Positions 51,687 to 61,667 of a DNA stretch of 64,000 nt are shown here, in pieces. The position numbers and the translations under genes are program-made. The notes beneath the pieces are model-generated. The model ran no database searches. It worked only from the letters and a program-made list of their open reading frames with translations, and was not told the DNA's origin. Source of the DNA: Pseudomonas rhodesiae (GTDB taxonomy: Bacteria > Pseudomonadota > Gammaproteobacteria > Pseudomonadales > Pseudomonadaceae); the NCBI RefSeq assembly GCF_007858255.1, contig NZ_VFEU01000018.1, positions 1 to 64,000 on the forward strand, in the 5' to 3' direction. The stretch's first letter is position 1, and every line of letters begins with the position of its first letter.

Positions 51687-52044
51687 ATCAATATGGCGAA
51701 GGGATCGAATTGCGTCAAGTTTTGAAACAATTTAGCGATGGATGGAGGGTGAGTGCATGACACAGGTGAGAGGGGGCGCGCGCCCGATAGCAGTGGATCA
51801 GGCAAACAAGCTGTTACTGGCACACCGTAATCGGGGGCAAGCCCCCTCCCACATTTGGATCGGTGTCAGCTTCAGGATTGTTATGCGGCCTCGCCATCCA
51901 GGTGGCGCTGCCGATTCGAGTGATGGGCATATCCGACTCTCGCCAAGGTGAATCCCCCAAGAAAAAATAACCCAGGCGATTAGCGCCCAGATTTTTCTAC
52001 TGCTCACCTTTTTTTTACGAAAACACAATTTTCAAAAGATTTTT
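51687..52044. other. Intergenic stretch with a REP unit
   Basis: About 360 bp without a gene. GGGGGCAAGCCCCCTCCCAC at 51834-51853 is a common Pseudomonas REP form. The remaining sequence ends in an AT-rich run (51955-52044) downstream of the cysC-type gene, with no clear terminator stem. Confidence 0.6.
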
Positions 52045-52290
52045 TTACACCCCTCGGCCATCCCGCAACATCAGATTCAACTCATCCACCACCTCCGTCC
52101 AATCCGCATCGTCCAAGATTTCCTCACGCAAAAATGCTTTCTGGCTGTCTGTCCAGAAAAACGCCTCTGCCAACTTCAAATCCGGCTTGAGTGGTGAGTG
52201 GGCGGTCACAAACTGATTAATACTGACCGGGTCATCCGGCAGTCCAAGCTGTTTGAACAGCGACGGCAAGCTGTGCACGGGCGATTCCAT
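52045..52290 (-). CDS. Possible independently translated DUF2789 protein
   Basis: ATG 52290 with CAGGAG and a seven-base spacer would produce an 81-residue DUF2789 protein, the usual size of that family. It lies in frame within the longer cysC-type reading frame, which lacks a stop between the two domains. Both products may exist. Confidence 0.5.
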   Translation of the reverse strand: MESPVHSLPSLFKQLGLPDDPVSINQFVTAHSPLKPDLKLAEAFFWTDSQKAFLREEILDDADWTEVVDELNLMLRDGRGV

Positions 52291-52911
52291 GGTGGGCTCC
52301 TGAGAAGATGAATACCCAGAGTCTAGTTCAGGCACCAGCCAGGCCAGTAATCGCTCGACGCCCTGCTGCACCGACAGCACGCCGGTGTCCAACACCAGCG
52401 ATGCCAGGGGCGGCGGTTCATAGGGGGAGCCGATGCCGGTAAACCCCGGCAACTCGCCGTTACGCGCACGGGCGTAGTGCCCCTTGGGGTCGCGGCTTTC
52501 GCACACTGCCAGTGAGGCACTGCACCACACTTCGCGATAATCGTCACCGAGGCGTTCGGCAAACACCGCGCGCAGGTCCGTCAGCGGCGCAATCATTGCC
52601 AGGATCACAATCTGCCCGTTGTCCACCAGCAGAGCCGCCAGTTCGCTGGCGCGACGGATGTTTTCCAGGCGGTCCTTATCGGAAAAACCCAGGTCTCGAT
52701 TGAGGCCGCCGCGCAGGGTATCGCCGTCGAGTACCAGGGTCTGTCGGCCCTGTTCGAACAAGGCGGCTTGCAGGCCCTGGGCCAAGGTGGACTTACCCGA
52801 CGCCGGCAGGCCGGTGAGCAGGATCGCCACGCCGCGATGCCCATTGCGCGCTTCGCGGTGACGGCGCGTGATGCTCGCCGTCGGCGCTACCAGGTTATTG
52901 AGCGACGGCAC
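52045..52911 (-). CDS. APS kinase (CysC-like) fused in frame to DUF2789
   Basis: A 288-residue product. Residues about 25-195 are adenylylsulfate kinase: GLPASGKST is the P-loop, LDGDTLRGGLNRDLGFSDKD the substrate region and ESRDPKGHYARAR a further family block. The enzyme phosphorylates APS to PAPS. From Met 208 (ATG 52290) the text MESPVHSLPSLFKQLGLPDD begins an entire DUF2789 domain, which is normally a separate protein of about 80 residues. AGGAG lies seven bases before that ATG, so DUF2789 may also be made on its own. The gene overlaps the end of the TolC-type gene by 17 bp and is the last gene of its run. Confidence 0.85.
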   Translation of the reverse strand: MPSLNNLVAPTASITRRHREARNGHRGVAILLTGLPASGKSTLAQGLQAALFEQGRQTLVLDGDTLRGGLNRDLGFSDKDRLENIRRASELAALLVDNGQIVILAMIAPLTDLRAVFAERLGDDYREVWCSASLAVCESRDPKGHYARARNGELPGFTGIGSPYEPPPLASLVLDTGVLSVQQGVERLLAWLVPELDSGYSSSQEPTMESPVHSLPSLFKQLGLPDDPVSINQFVTAHSPLKPDLKLAEAFFWTDSQKAFLREEILDDADWTEVVDELNLMLRDGRGV

Positions 52912-54409
52912 GGGGCACTGGTGCAGCGATATTGCCCGCCGCCCAAGCCGACTCGCGGCTGGCCAGGGCGCTGGCGATGCTTTGCACGCGGTCGGAGTCC
53001 AGTTGCTCCGGCAGCGGGTCGAGACCGGCGCTGGCGAAGATCTGCCCGTAGGCGTTGCGCAGATCGGCGTAGGCCAGGTCGCGGCGCAGGTCGGCCTGCA
53101 AGGTGTTGAGTTCGCCCTGGATCAGGTCCAGCTCACCGATCCCGGCGGCCTCATGACGGTTGCGCAATTGACCGAGGATTTGCCCGTCGATATCGGCAAG
53201 TTGTTCGCTGGTTTTGAACTGGCGCACCGCGTCCTGATAGTTGGCGTTGGCCACATAGAGTTGCGCGAGCACGGCAATCGACATCGCCTGGCGCCGGGCG
53301 GTGGCGACTTCTTCACCGGCCTTGGCCACGTCGATGGCCGCCGGGGCGGAGATCACATTGAACAGGTTCCAGGTGACCTTGGCGCCGTAGTCGGCCCAGC
53401 GGTTGTCCACTAGAAACGAGTTGCTGTCGTAATGCCCGCCGGCCGAAAACTCCAGCCCCGGCAGCAAGCGCAGCATGGCTTTACGGGTTTCGGCGGCGCT
53501 GATGCGGGTCTGGTAATCCTGCTCGCGCAGTTCCGGGCGGTTGGCCAGGGCTTCCTGCTCCAGGCTGGCCAGGTTCACCTTGAGCTGAGGAACGCTGTAG
53601 TCATCGGGCGTGGCCAGTTTCAGCTCGGTGCCCATGGGCAGATTGATCAGGGTCGACAGCTCGGTCTTGGCCAACGACAGGGCGCGGCGCTGCTCTTGCA
53701 ACTGGCGCGTGGCTTCGATCAACGCACGCTGATAGCCGAGCGCCTGGACCGGGTCGCCGATACGCTGTTCGCTCATGCTCTGGCTATTGGCCTGGGCCTG
53801 GTCGACACGGGTCATGAGGCTGTCGATCTGGGTCAGCAGACGCTCGGCGGCCACCGCGCGCCAGTAGGCGGAACGCACGTCCTGCACGATGGTGTTGACC
53901 ACCTTGCGTCGACGTTCCTGGATGATCAGGCGCTGATCGCCCTGCTGCTTGGCGCTGATGTAACTCACGCCGAAGTCGAGCACGTTCCACACCATGGTCA
54001 GGTCGGCCACGCGACGGTCGCGGTCCTGGGAGGTCGAGGGTTCCAGGGACTGGGTGCCGGTGAGCACACTCTGGCTGCTGGAGGCGTTGGTGTTGTTACG
54101 CCCGGCATAGCCAGCGGATAGGGCCATGCGCGGCAGCATGTCGAAACTGGACAGGTCGGATTGACGCTTGGCCAGCGCCTCTTCCATCACCTTCAAACGG
54201 CCTTCGAGGTTGTACTTGACCGCACGGGCCATGGCCTCGTGCAGGGTCAGCGGGCCGCTCAACGGTTCCTGATCCTTGTACATGCCATGTAGATCGCTGC
54301 GCGCGCGTTGCTCGCTGACGCTGCGCTCGATGGGGTCACTGGTGACTGCGCAACCGCTGACAACCAACGCCAGCAGACTCATTCCGAATAACTTCTGACC
54401 TCTATTCAT
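52895..54409 (-). CDS. TolC-family outer-membrane protein
   Basis: A 504-residue lipoprotein-like TolC protein (signal ending LVVSGCAVTSD, Cys about residue 20). It has long helical OEP repeats, with LHEAMARAVKYNLEGRL near residue 57 and DFGVSYISAKQQGDQRLI near 147. It lies 40 bp downstream of the giant exoprotein gene and just before the APS kinase gene, in one transcription unit by spacing. It is a natural candidate to carry the exoprotein across the outer membrane with a HlyD-type adaptor. Confidence 0.88.
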   Translation of the reverse strand: MNRGQKLFGMSLLALVVSGCAVTSDPIERSVSEQRARSDLHGMYKDQEPLSGPLTLHEAMARAVKYNLEGRLKVMEEALAKRQSDLSSFDMLPRMALSAGYAGRNNTNASSSQSVLTGTQSLEPSTSQDRDRRVADLTMVWNVLDFGVSYISAKQQGDQRLIIQERRRKVVNTIVQDVRSAYWRAVAAERLLTQIDSLMTRVDQAQANSQSMSEQRIGDPVQALGYQRALIEATRQLQEQRRALSLAKTELSTLINLPMGTELKLATPDDYSVPQLKVNLASLEQEALANRPELREQDYQTRISAAETRKAMLRLLPGLEFSAGGHYDSNSFLVDNRWADYGAKVTWNLFNVISAPAAIDVAKAGEEVATARRQAMSIAVLAQLYVANANYQDAVRQFKTSEQLADIDGQILGQLRNRHEAAGIGELDLIQGELNTLQADLRRDLAYADLRNAYGQIFASAGLDPLPEQLDSDRVQSIASALASRESAWAAGNIAAPVPRAVAQ

Positions 54410-54449
54410 CCCTGACTTGCCCCTGACTGCGGTTCTTTTCTTGAAGTTT

Positions 54450-57400
54450 TCAAGCCTGCACTTCGCTGATGCCGGCCTGTCGTAAAGCCATCGCCAGGTT
54501 ATCGACCTGACGCTGCTCGGTGTCTTTGAGGTGTTGCAGTTGCTGACCCAGCGTCGGCGCGCCGAACAGGCCGCGCAGCCCTTGGGTAAGGTCTCGACTC
54601 TGCATTGATTGGCTGCCGAAAGTGTTCAAGGAATGGTCCTCGGAACCGGCGTCGCGGTTGAACACGCCCGACAACGTGCTGCTGCCGAATACCCCACCAT
54701 CGCCCCCACCAAACCCCAGGAAACCTTGGCCCGAGCCATCGCCGGCGGTGTCGTTGCCGAACACCTGGGCGATATAGCTCGGTGCCAACTGGCCCCGGCT
54801 GATGAAAATACTGCCGATCGGTTTGAGGTCACCGCCAACGTCCCGCTGCTCGAACAGCGGCGGGAAGCCCAGCGGCGAGCCGAGATCGCCCCTGGGTGAC
54901 GCAATGACGACCGGTTGTAACGGCACCTCGGATGGCGCAACCACCGTCACAGGGTCTGCGGTGAGGAAGTCCGGCGGCGGTTTCACATCGTTGGGTACCA
55001 CGGTATCGATCGCATAGTTGTTGGACACGGCCACGCTTACCCCGGCGTTGCCCGCCAGGTCAGTGAGGTTGGCGGTGTCCAGGGCGATAAAGTTGCTCGG
55101 ATCGGTAAGGTTGGCGGTCGGCGTGAACGTCGCGGTCCAGGTCAGACCACCGTCGCTGCTGACCAGATTGGTCAACTCCCCATTGGTGACACTCAGGTCC
55201 GACAGGTCGAAATTACTTACCGCCTCGCTGAAGGTGATGACGACCTGCGTTGTCTCGCCTACTGTCAGGTTCGGATCGGCAACCACGATGGTTGCGGTTG
55301 GCCGGGTGGCGTCGAGGGCATAGTTGCTGGAGATCGCAATACCCGCCCCGACATTGCCGGCCAGGTCCTGGACAGTACTTGCGTCCAGCAGGATCAGGTT
55401 AGTGGCATCGCTGACGCCCGCCGTGGGCGTCAAGGTGGCCGTCCAGGTCAGGCCGCCGTCAGTGCTGGCGAGGTCGGACAGCACAGCATTGGCCACACTC
55501 AAATCCGACAGATCGAAACCGCTGACCGCCTCGGTAAAGCGGATGGTCACGACAGTGGTCTGGCCGATGCCCAGGCGGGTGTCACCCAGGGTAATCGTCG
55601 CGCCAGGGCGCACTGTATCGATGGCAAAACTGTTGGAGTTCACCGTACCGCTACCTGCATTGCCTGAGACGTTGACCACGCCACTGGTATCCAGGCTGAT
55701 CAGGTTGCTGGTGTCGGTAATGCCCGCGTTCGGGGTGAAGGTTGCCGTCCAAGTCACACCGCCATCGGAGGATGAGACGGCGCTGAGAGTACCGTTATTC
55801 ACCAGCAGATCGGCATTGTCGAAACCACTGACCGCTTCCGAGAAAGTGATGGTTACCAGGGAGGTCTCACCGACCTTGAGTGCGCTGTCGGCCACCACCA
55901 CCGTCGCCGTCGGCACCCGTGTTTCGATCATAAAGTTGGCCGAGTCGGTGGCGCCTGCCCCTGTGTTGCCGGCGGCGTCGCTCACGCCGGTGTTATCCAA
56001 GGTGATCAGGTTGGTGGTGTCGGAGACGCCTGGGTCCGGGGTAAACGTCGCGGTCCAGGTCAGGCCGCCATCGCTGCTGCTGACGGCGCTCAAGCTGCCG
56101 TTGACGATGGTCAGGTCGGAATTGTCGAAGCCACTGACGGCCTCGCTGAAGGTGATCGTCACCTGCGCGGTCTCGCCTGGTCTCAATGTCGAATCGCTGA
56201 GCACGATGGTAGCGCTCGGGCGCTGGGTATCGAGGGCGTAGTTGTTGGAATCGGTGGTGCCGCTGCCAACGTTGCCGGCCAGGTCGGCGATGCCGCCGTT
56301 GGTCAAGGTGATGACATTGCTGGTATCGCTGACGCCTGCCGACGGGGTCAAGGTCGCGGTCCAAGTGATGCCACCGTCATTGCTGCTCAGCCCGCTGAGA
56401 GTGCCGTTGGCCACGTTCAGGTCAGCATTGGAGAAGCCGACGATGGCCTCGCTGAAGGTGATCGTCACCAGTGAGGTTTCGCCGACGGCCAAGGCTGTAT
56501 CGGCCACCACGATGGTCGCGGTAGGGCGCACCGTATCGACCACGTAGTTGTTGGAGTCGGTGGTGCCGACGCCGGCATTGCCGGCGCCGTTGATCAAGCC
56601 GGTATTGTCCAACGTGATCACGTTGCTGCTATCGGAAATGCTCGCGCTCGGGGTAAACGTCGCTGTCCAGGTCACGCCGCCGTCGCTGCTGCTGACAGTG
56701 CTCAGGGTGCCGTTGTTGATCGTCAGGTCGGCGTTATCGAAACCGCTCACTGCCGAATTGAAGGTGATGGTCACCAGGCTCGTCTGGCCGATCCCCAGCG
56801 TAGTATCGGCAACCACGATAGTCGCGGTCGGGACGTTGGTGTCGATCTGGTAGTTATTGGAGTTGGTCGTGCCGCTGCCGGTATTGCCCGCAGCATCCGA
56901 GACACCGGTGTTGTTCAGCACGATGACGTTGGAGGTGTCGCTGACGCCCAGGTTCGGGGTGAACGTAGCGGTCCAGGTGATACCGCCATCGCTGCTGCTG
57001 ACGGCGCTGAGGGTGCCGTTGGCCACACTCAGGTCAGAATTGTCGAACCCAGTGACCGCCTCACTGAAGGTGATGGTCACCAGCGAGGTTTCGCCGACGC
57101 TCAGTGCGGTGTCAGCGACCACGATGGTCGCGGTGGGGCGCAGCGTGTCGACGGTGTAGTTGTTGGAATCGGTGGTACCACTGCCGGCATTACCGGCGCC
57201 GTCCGTCACGCCAGTGTTATCCAAGGTGATCAGGTTGCTGGTATCGCTCACGCCCACGCTCGGGGTGAAGGTCGCGGTATAAGTGATGTTGTCGCTGGTG
57301 CTCAGCCCGCTCAGGCTGCCGTTGGTAACTGTCAGGTCCGCCAGCGTAAAGCCAGTCACCGCCTCGCTGAAGGTGATGGTCACCACCGAGGTTTCGCCCA

Positions 57401-60400
57401 AAGCAACAGCGCTGTCGGCGATGACCACGGTGGCGGTGGGGCGCACGGTATCGATGGCATAGTTGTTGGAGTCGGTGGTGCCGCTACCGGCGTTACCGGC
57501 GGCATCAGACACACCAGTGTTATCCAGAGTGATCAGATTAGTGCTGTCGCTGATGCTGGCGTTCGGGGTAAGAGTCGCGGTCCAGGTGATGCCGCCGTCA
57601 CCGCTGCTCAGCCCGGTCAGGGTGCCGTTGGCGACCGTCAGATCGGCACTGGTAAAACCGCTCACCGCTTCGCTGAAGGTAATGGTCACCAGGGAAGTTT
57701 CGCCGATCCTCAAGCCGTTATCAGAGACGACGATCGTGGCGGTTGGGCGCGCGGTGTCGACGGCATAGTTGTTGGAACTGGTGGTACCGCTGCCAGAGTT
57801 GCCGGCCAGATCGAGCACGCCGGTGTTGGCCAGGACAATCAGGTTGGTGGCATCCGTGGTGCTGGCGCTAGGGGTCAACGTGGCGGTCCAGGTGATACCG
57901 CCATCGCTGCTGCTCAGTCCGCTCAGGGCACCATTGGCGACAGCCAGATCAGCCAGGGTGAAACCGCTCACGGCTTCGCTGAAGGTGATCGTCACCTGGG
58001 ACGTTTCGCCGATGGACAGCGCGTTGTCGGCAACCACGATGGTGGCCGTCGGGCGCAGGGTGTCGATGGCGTAATTGTTGGAGTCAGTGGTACCTGTGCC
58101 TATGTTGCCAGCGAGATCGCTCACGCCGGTATTGTTCAGGGTGATGAGGTTGGTGGCATCCGTGGCGCTAGCGCTAGGGGTCAGCGTGGCGGTCCAAGTG
58201 ATGCCCCCGTCGCTGCTGCTCAGCCCGCTCAGTACGCCGTTGGCCACCGTCAGATCGGCGACGGTGAAACCGCTCACGGCTTCGTTGAAGGTGATCGTCA
58301 CCTGGGACGTTTCACCGATGCTCAATGCCGTGTCGGTCACCACGATCGTGGCGGTCGGCAGTACCGTGTCGATCGCGTAGTTGTTGGAATTGGTAGTGCC
58401 GACGCCGGCATTGCCACTCAAGTCCGTGACACCGGCATTGTTCAGGACGACCAGATTGCTGGTATCGCTGATCGCGGTGTCCGGCGTCAGGGTCGCGGTC
58501 CAGGTGATACCGCCGTCACTGCTGCTCAGCCCGCTGAGCGTGCCGTTGGCCACGGTCAAATCCGCTGTGGTAAACCCGGTGACGGCCTCGGAAAACGTGA
58601 TGGTGACCAACGAGGTTTCGCCGCTTCTGAGGGCCGTGTCGGCCACGACGATGGACGCCGTGGGCGCCACGGTATCGTTGATCACGTAATTGTTCGAATC
58701 GGTGGTACCGACGCCGGCGTTACCGGCCAGGTCCGCCACACCGGTGTTGTTCAAAGTGATGATGTTGGTGGTATCGGCAATATTGCTGGCTGCGGTCAGC
58801 GTGCCGGTCCAGGTGATGCCACCATCGCCGCTGGTCAACAGGCCAACGGTGCCGTTCTGCACGGTCAGGTCGGCTGCGGTCAGCCCTGTCACCGCCTCGG
58901 AGAAGGTGATGGTCACCAACGACGTAGCGCCGGAGTTCAGGTTGGTGTTTGCCACCACGACTGTAGCGGTTGGCGGCGTCTCGTCCGGTACATAGTTGGT
59001 GACGAGGGTGCCGCCATCGTTGTAGACGTTGCTCACCGACGCCGGGGAGACACCGGCAGTGCCTGCGCTCGTGCCCCCCGTGCCACTGCCACCGACATTG
59101 CCACTCAACGCCGCGAAATTGGCGGCGGTGAAAAGGATCGCGCCCTTGTTCCAGATAGCCCCGACCCCGACCCCACCGGCGCCGCCATTTTGGGTATAAC
59201 CGCCGCCCGCACCGCCGCCACCGCCACCGCCGCCCGCGCCAATGTTATTGGAGATGACCGAATTGCCGATGACCCGCAGGGTGGCGCCCGTGTCGTTATA
59301 GATACCACCAACCGCACCACCTCCGGCACCACCGATATCGTTATAGCCATCACCGCCGCCACCGCCGCCGATGGACAGCCCGGCGCTGGAGGCCGTGCCG
59401 CCGGAGGAGCCGGTGCTGTAGCCCGCATAGACGGCGCCGCCGGCACCGCCGGTCGTGCTGCCACCACGGCCACCGATATTGAAGAAACCGCCACCGGCAC
59501 CGCCCTGGTTGGCTGAGCCGTTGGAGCCTGAGGAGTTGAGTGTGTCGCCACCACGACCGCCGATCCCGCCGCCGAGGGCGCCACCACCGCCACCACCGCC
59601 GCCGGCATATTCAGGTGTCACACCCCCACCCCCACCACCGCCCGCCGCCACGTTGGCGGTGACCGTGACGTTACGCAGGGTCAGGGTGCCGGCGTTGTTG
59701 ATCCCGCCCCCCTTGGCCACCAGCGCATCGTCACCACCGTTACCGCCGTTGCCAGACACCACGCCGCGGGTAATCACCAAGCCGTCGAGGGTGGCCGTGG
59801 TGCCGGCCGTCACGTTGATGATTTGGGTTCGGAACTGCCCATCCAGGGTGACATCGGCAACGTTGTCGTTATTGATGTCTCCATCGATCGTGATGTTCTT
59901 ATTGACCACCAGCACCTGGGTCAGCGCAACGGTCATGCTGTTATTGAAGGTGACGATGTCGCCGTTCTGCGCGGAAGCCAGGGCGCTGCGTAGGGAGCCC
60001 ACGCCCGCGTTTTGATTGTTGGTTGCGGTCCAGGTGGCCAGGCCCCATTGGTACTCACTCATGGCCTTGCTCGACAGCGCGCTGGTGCTTTCGATGGTGC
60101 CGGTGGCAATTTCCAGATCCCAATCGCCGCCCAGGCCCGTGCGGTCATTGGAGGCGGCTACGTCGCGGCCGGTCAACTGCGCCAGCGAATCCACCAGGCT
60201 CAATCCACGCTCGCCTTCGGCGGTATAGCAGCCGTAGATGAGGATATCCCCTCCGGCGTTCATGTCCTGACCGATCTGCGCCAGCACTTCGCTGCGCGCC
60301 TGTACGTTATCGGCCGAGAGATAGCTGTTGCCCAGCCACAAATCACCGGCATTACCGTGGGCGATGATCTGGACGGAGCTGATACCCTGGTGTGAATCCA

Positions 60401-60770
60401 GGTAATCGGCAATTTGCTGCAGACCGTCCTTGCCGCCGTCCAGTTGCACCACTTGGGTGCCCGGCGCCACGCCTTCGAGCAGGCTGGCGGAATCCTTGAC
60501 CCGGGAATCGACGAACACCACGCTCTTGCCGGGCACCGCAGCCTGGGTGGCATCGACCTGGCCCTGAGGCGCATGGCTGTCGGCGGGCTCTTCCGCAGTG
60601 GGGGGCTTGGCCGCTTCGGCCGGCGCATGCGCGTCCGGCTGCGCCACCTCGGCCACGGTCGCCGCCACCGCACCGTCGAACAGCATTCGCGGTTCCAGGG
60701 ACATGATCATTGGCGATGCCAGGGCCTTAGAAGCCTCGGTTACCCGCGATTTGCCTTTGCTCCACCACAT
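54450..60770 (-). CDS. Giant LEPR-XLL/DUF4347 exoprotein with 13 Ig-like repeats
   Basis: A 2106-residue protein. The N-terminus holds the LEPRMLFDGA (LEPR-XLL) motif near residue 28, with no ordinary signal peptide, as in type-I-like exported giants. Residues about 80-230 are DUF4347 (IIAHGNAGDLWLG then ILIYGCYTAEG). About 235-590 is a Gly-rich, right-handed beta-helix-like region. Thirteen repeats of ~102 residues follow (about 595-1920), each with VTITFSEAVSGF-type text, like the Big_12 bacterial Ig-like fold. The 180-residue tail is Gly/Asp-rich and ends in a helix. Start ATG 60770 is preceded by GGGTGA; a longer frame to 60821 would place charged and aromatic residues first. Confidence 0.88.
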   Translation of the reverse strand: MWWSKGKSRVTEASKALASPMIMSLEPRMLFDGAVAATVAEVAQPDAHAPAEAAKPPTAEEPADSHAPQGQVDATQAAVPGKSVVFVDSRVKDSASLLEGVAPGTQVVQLDGGKDGLQQIADYLDSHQGISSVQIIAHGNAGDLWLGNSYLSADNVQARSEVLAQIGQDMNAGGDILIYGCYTAEGERGLSLVDSLAQLTGRDVAASNDRTGLGGDWDLEIATGTIESTSALSSKAMSEYQWGLATWTATNNQNAGVGSLRSALASAQNGDIVTFNNSMTVALTQVLVVNKNITIDGDINNDNVADVTLDGQFRTQIINVTAGTTATLDGLVITRGVVSGNGGNGGDDALVAKGGGINNAGTLTLRNVTVTANVAAGGGGGGGVTPEYAGGGGGGGGALGGGIGGRGGDTLNSSGSNGSANQGGAGGGFFNIGGRGGSTTGGAGGAVYAGYSTGSSGGTASSAGLSIGGGGGGDGYNDIGGAGGGAVGGIYNDTGATLRVIGNSVISNNIGAGGGGGGGGAGGGYTQNGGAGGVGVGAIWNKGAILFTAANFAALSGNVGGSGTGGTSAGTAGVSPASVSNVYNDGGTLVTNYVPDETPPTATVVVANTNLNSGATSLVTITFSEAVTGLTAADLTVQNGTVGLLTSGDGGITWTGTLTAASNIADTTNIITLNNTGVADLAGNAGVGTTDSNNYVINDTVAPTASIVVADTALRSGETSLVTITFSEAVTGFTTADLTVANGTLSGLSSSDGGITWTATLTPDTAISDTSNLVVLNNAGVTDLSGNAGVGTTNSNNYAIDTVLPTATIVVTDTALSIGETSQVTITFNEAVSGFTVADLTVANGVLSGLSSSDGGITWTATLTPSASATDATNLITLNNTGVSDLAGNIGTGTTDSNNYAIDTLRPTATIVVADNALSIGETSQVTITFSEAVSGFTLADLAVANGALSGLSSSDGGITWTATLTPSASTTDATNLIVLANTGVLDLAGNSGSGTTSSNNYAVDTARPTATIVVSDNGLRIGETSLVTITFSEAVSGFTSADLTVANGTLTGLSSGDGGITWTATLTPNASISDSTNLITLDNTGVSDAAGNAGSGTTDSNNYAIDTVRPTATVVIADSAVALGETSVVTITFSEAVTGFTLADLTVTNGSLSGLSTSDNITYTATFTPSVGVSDTSNLITLDNTGVTDGAGNAGSGTTDSNNYTVDTLRPTATIVVADTALSVGETSLVTITFSEAVTGFDNSDLSVANGTLSAVSSSDGGITWTATFTPNLGVSDTSNVIVLNNTGVSDAAGNTGSGTTNSNNYQIDTNVPTATIVVADTTLGIGQTSLVTITFNSAVSGFDNADLTINNGTLSTVSSSDGGVTWTATFTPSASISDSSNVITLDNTGLINGAGNAGVGTTDSNNYVVDTVRPTATIVVADTALAVGETSLVTITFSEAIVGFSNADLNVANGTLSGLSSNDGGITWTATLTPSAGVSDTSNVITLTNGGIADLAGNVGSGTTDSNNYALDTQRPSATIVLSDSTLRPGETAQVTITFSEAVSGFDNSDLTIVNGSLSAVSSSDGGLTWTATFTPDPGVSDTTNLITLDNTGVSDAAGNTGAGATDSANFMIETRVPTATVVVADSALKVGETSLVTITFSEAVSGFDNADLLVNNGTLSAVSSSDGGVTWTATFTPNAGITDTSNLISLDTSGVVNVSGNAGSGTVNSNSFAIDTVRPGATITLGDTRLGIGQTTVVTIRFTEAVSGFDLSDLSVANAVLSDLASTDGGLTWTATLTPTAGVSDATNLILLDASTVQDLAGNVGAGIAISSNYALDATRPTATIVVADPNLTVGETTQVVITFSEAVSNFDLSDLSVTNGELTNLVSSDGGLTWTATFTPTANLTDPSNFIALDTANLTDLAGNAGVSVAVSNNYAIDTVVPNDVKPPPDFLTADPVTVVAPSEVPLQPVVIASPRGDLGSPLGFPPLFEQRDVGGDLKPIGSIFISRGQLAPSYIAQVFGNDTAGDGSGQGFLGFGGGDGGVFGSSTLSGVFNRDAGSEDHSLNTFGSQSMQSRDLTQGLRGLFGAPTLGQQLQHLKDTEQRQVDNLAMALRQAGISEVQA
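55018..58995 (-). repeat. Thirteen tandem ~306-bp units encoding Ig-like domains
   Basis: The repeated units are in one frame and about 102 codons each, with the strongest conservation at the SxxGGITWTATLTP and NLITLDNTGVSDLAGN segments. The units differ by substitutions, so they are not recently amplified as a block; units in the middle are the most alike. Antisense frames of 101 codons arise from this periodicity. Confidence 0.85.
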
Positions 60771-60821
60771 GACGATCACCCGAACTCGAACTGCTACCAC
60801 ACGCCAATAAAAAAACCGCAA

Positions 60822-61667
60822 TCAGCCGATCGCGGCGTCGCTTTTCATACGAATGACATTGGCCGCACTGGCAGAACCATCACGCCAGAACGACAACTGG
60901 GCAAACTTTTCAAACAGGTCCGGCGGCAACAGCGTGCGCCGCGACTGGGGGGCCACCCTGGGCTTGACCTTGTGCAGGCCGGCAACGCCCAACGCCTGGT
61001 CGAAGGCCGGGGCGTCGTAGGTCAGGTGATTGAAATCGTGTTCGAACCAAGGCTCGTCGATGAACGCATATACCAACCGCATCACGCGCTCCGGGGCTTG
61101 GGTCAGCAAGTCATAGTCAACGATCAGCAAGGACTCGGCGTTGTCGCCGTAATACGCTTCTTTGAGCGCGGTCCAGGCAAACCCCACCAGGCGATTGCGC
61201 TGGGCCAGGGTTTCGCAGCGGCTGTAGACGGTGTTGCGCTCATCATCGTCGTTGAACAGCTTGGTGTTCTCGAACGGATTGGCGCGGTAGAGGCGCTCCA
61301 GACTGTCGAGCACCCAGGCGACATTGCGCACACAGGCGATGGTCTTGGCCTGGGGAAACAGATCCTGCAAGGCCGGCAAGCGCGCGCACCAATGCCGGTT
61401 GGTATCGAAAATAACGGGCTTGTCGGCCTTATCGGCGTAATAGGAATCGAACAGGCCGCGCAGCAGCCGGCGGCGCAGGTTGGTATCGATCACCGAGCCA
61501 AATTCGCTGCCGGCGCTGCACTGCTGCAGCACACTGCTAAAGAGCGAACCGACCGGGCTGGTCATACCGGCATGAAACCGCGGGTTCTGCAGCAAAATCG
61601 CAGAAAGCAGGGTCGAGCCTGAGCGCGGAAGACCGGAAATAAAATGAAACTGCGGCAATCCCTTCAC
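60822..61667 (-). CDS. Sulfotransferase (PAPS-dependent)
   Basis: A 281-residue protein starting at GTG 61667. The N-terminal GLPRSGSTLLSAIL is the 5'-phosphosulfate-binding loop of sulfotransferases. TIACVRNVAWVLDSLER near residue 115 fits the 3'-phosphate-binding region. It transfers sulfate from PAPS to an unknown acceptor. Its stop is 51 bp before the giant exoprotein start on the same strand, and an APS kinase ends the same gene run. AGGA lies about twelve bases before GTG, a weak but usable site. Confidence 0.88.
   Translation of the reverse strand: MKGLPQFHFISGLPRSGSTLLSAILLQNPRFHAGMTSPVGSLFSSVLQQCSAGSEFGSVIDTNLRRRLLRGLFDSYYADKADKPVIFDTNRHWCARLPALQDLFPQAKTIACVRNVAWVLDSLERLYRANPFENTKLFNDDDERNTVYSRCETLAQRNRLVGFAWTALKEAYYGDNAESLLIVDYDLLTQAPERVMRLVYAFIDEPWFEHDFNHLTYDAPAFDQALGVAGLHKVKPRVAPQSRRTLLPPDLFEKFAQLSFWRDGSASAANVIRMKSDAAIG

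Noticed and set aside
55018..58995. A run of plus-strand frames of exactly 101 codons
   Set aside because: Their even size comes from the 306-bp Ig-repeat periodicity on the other strand.
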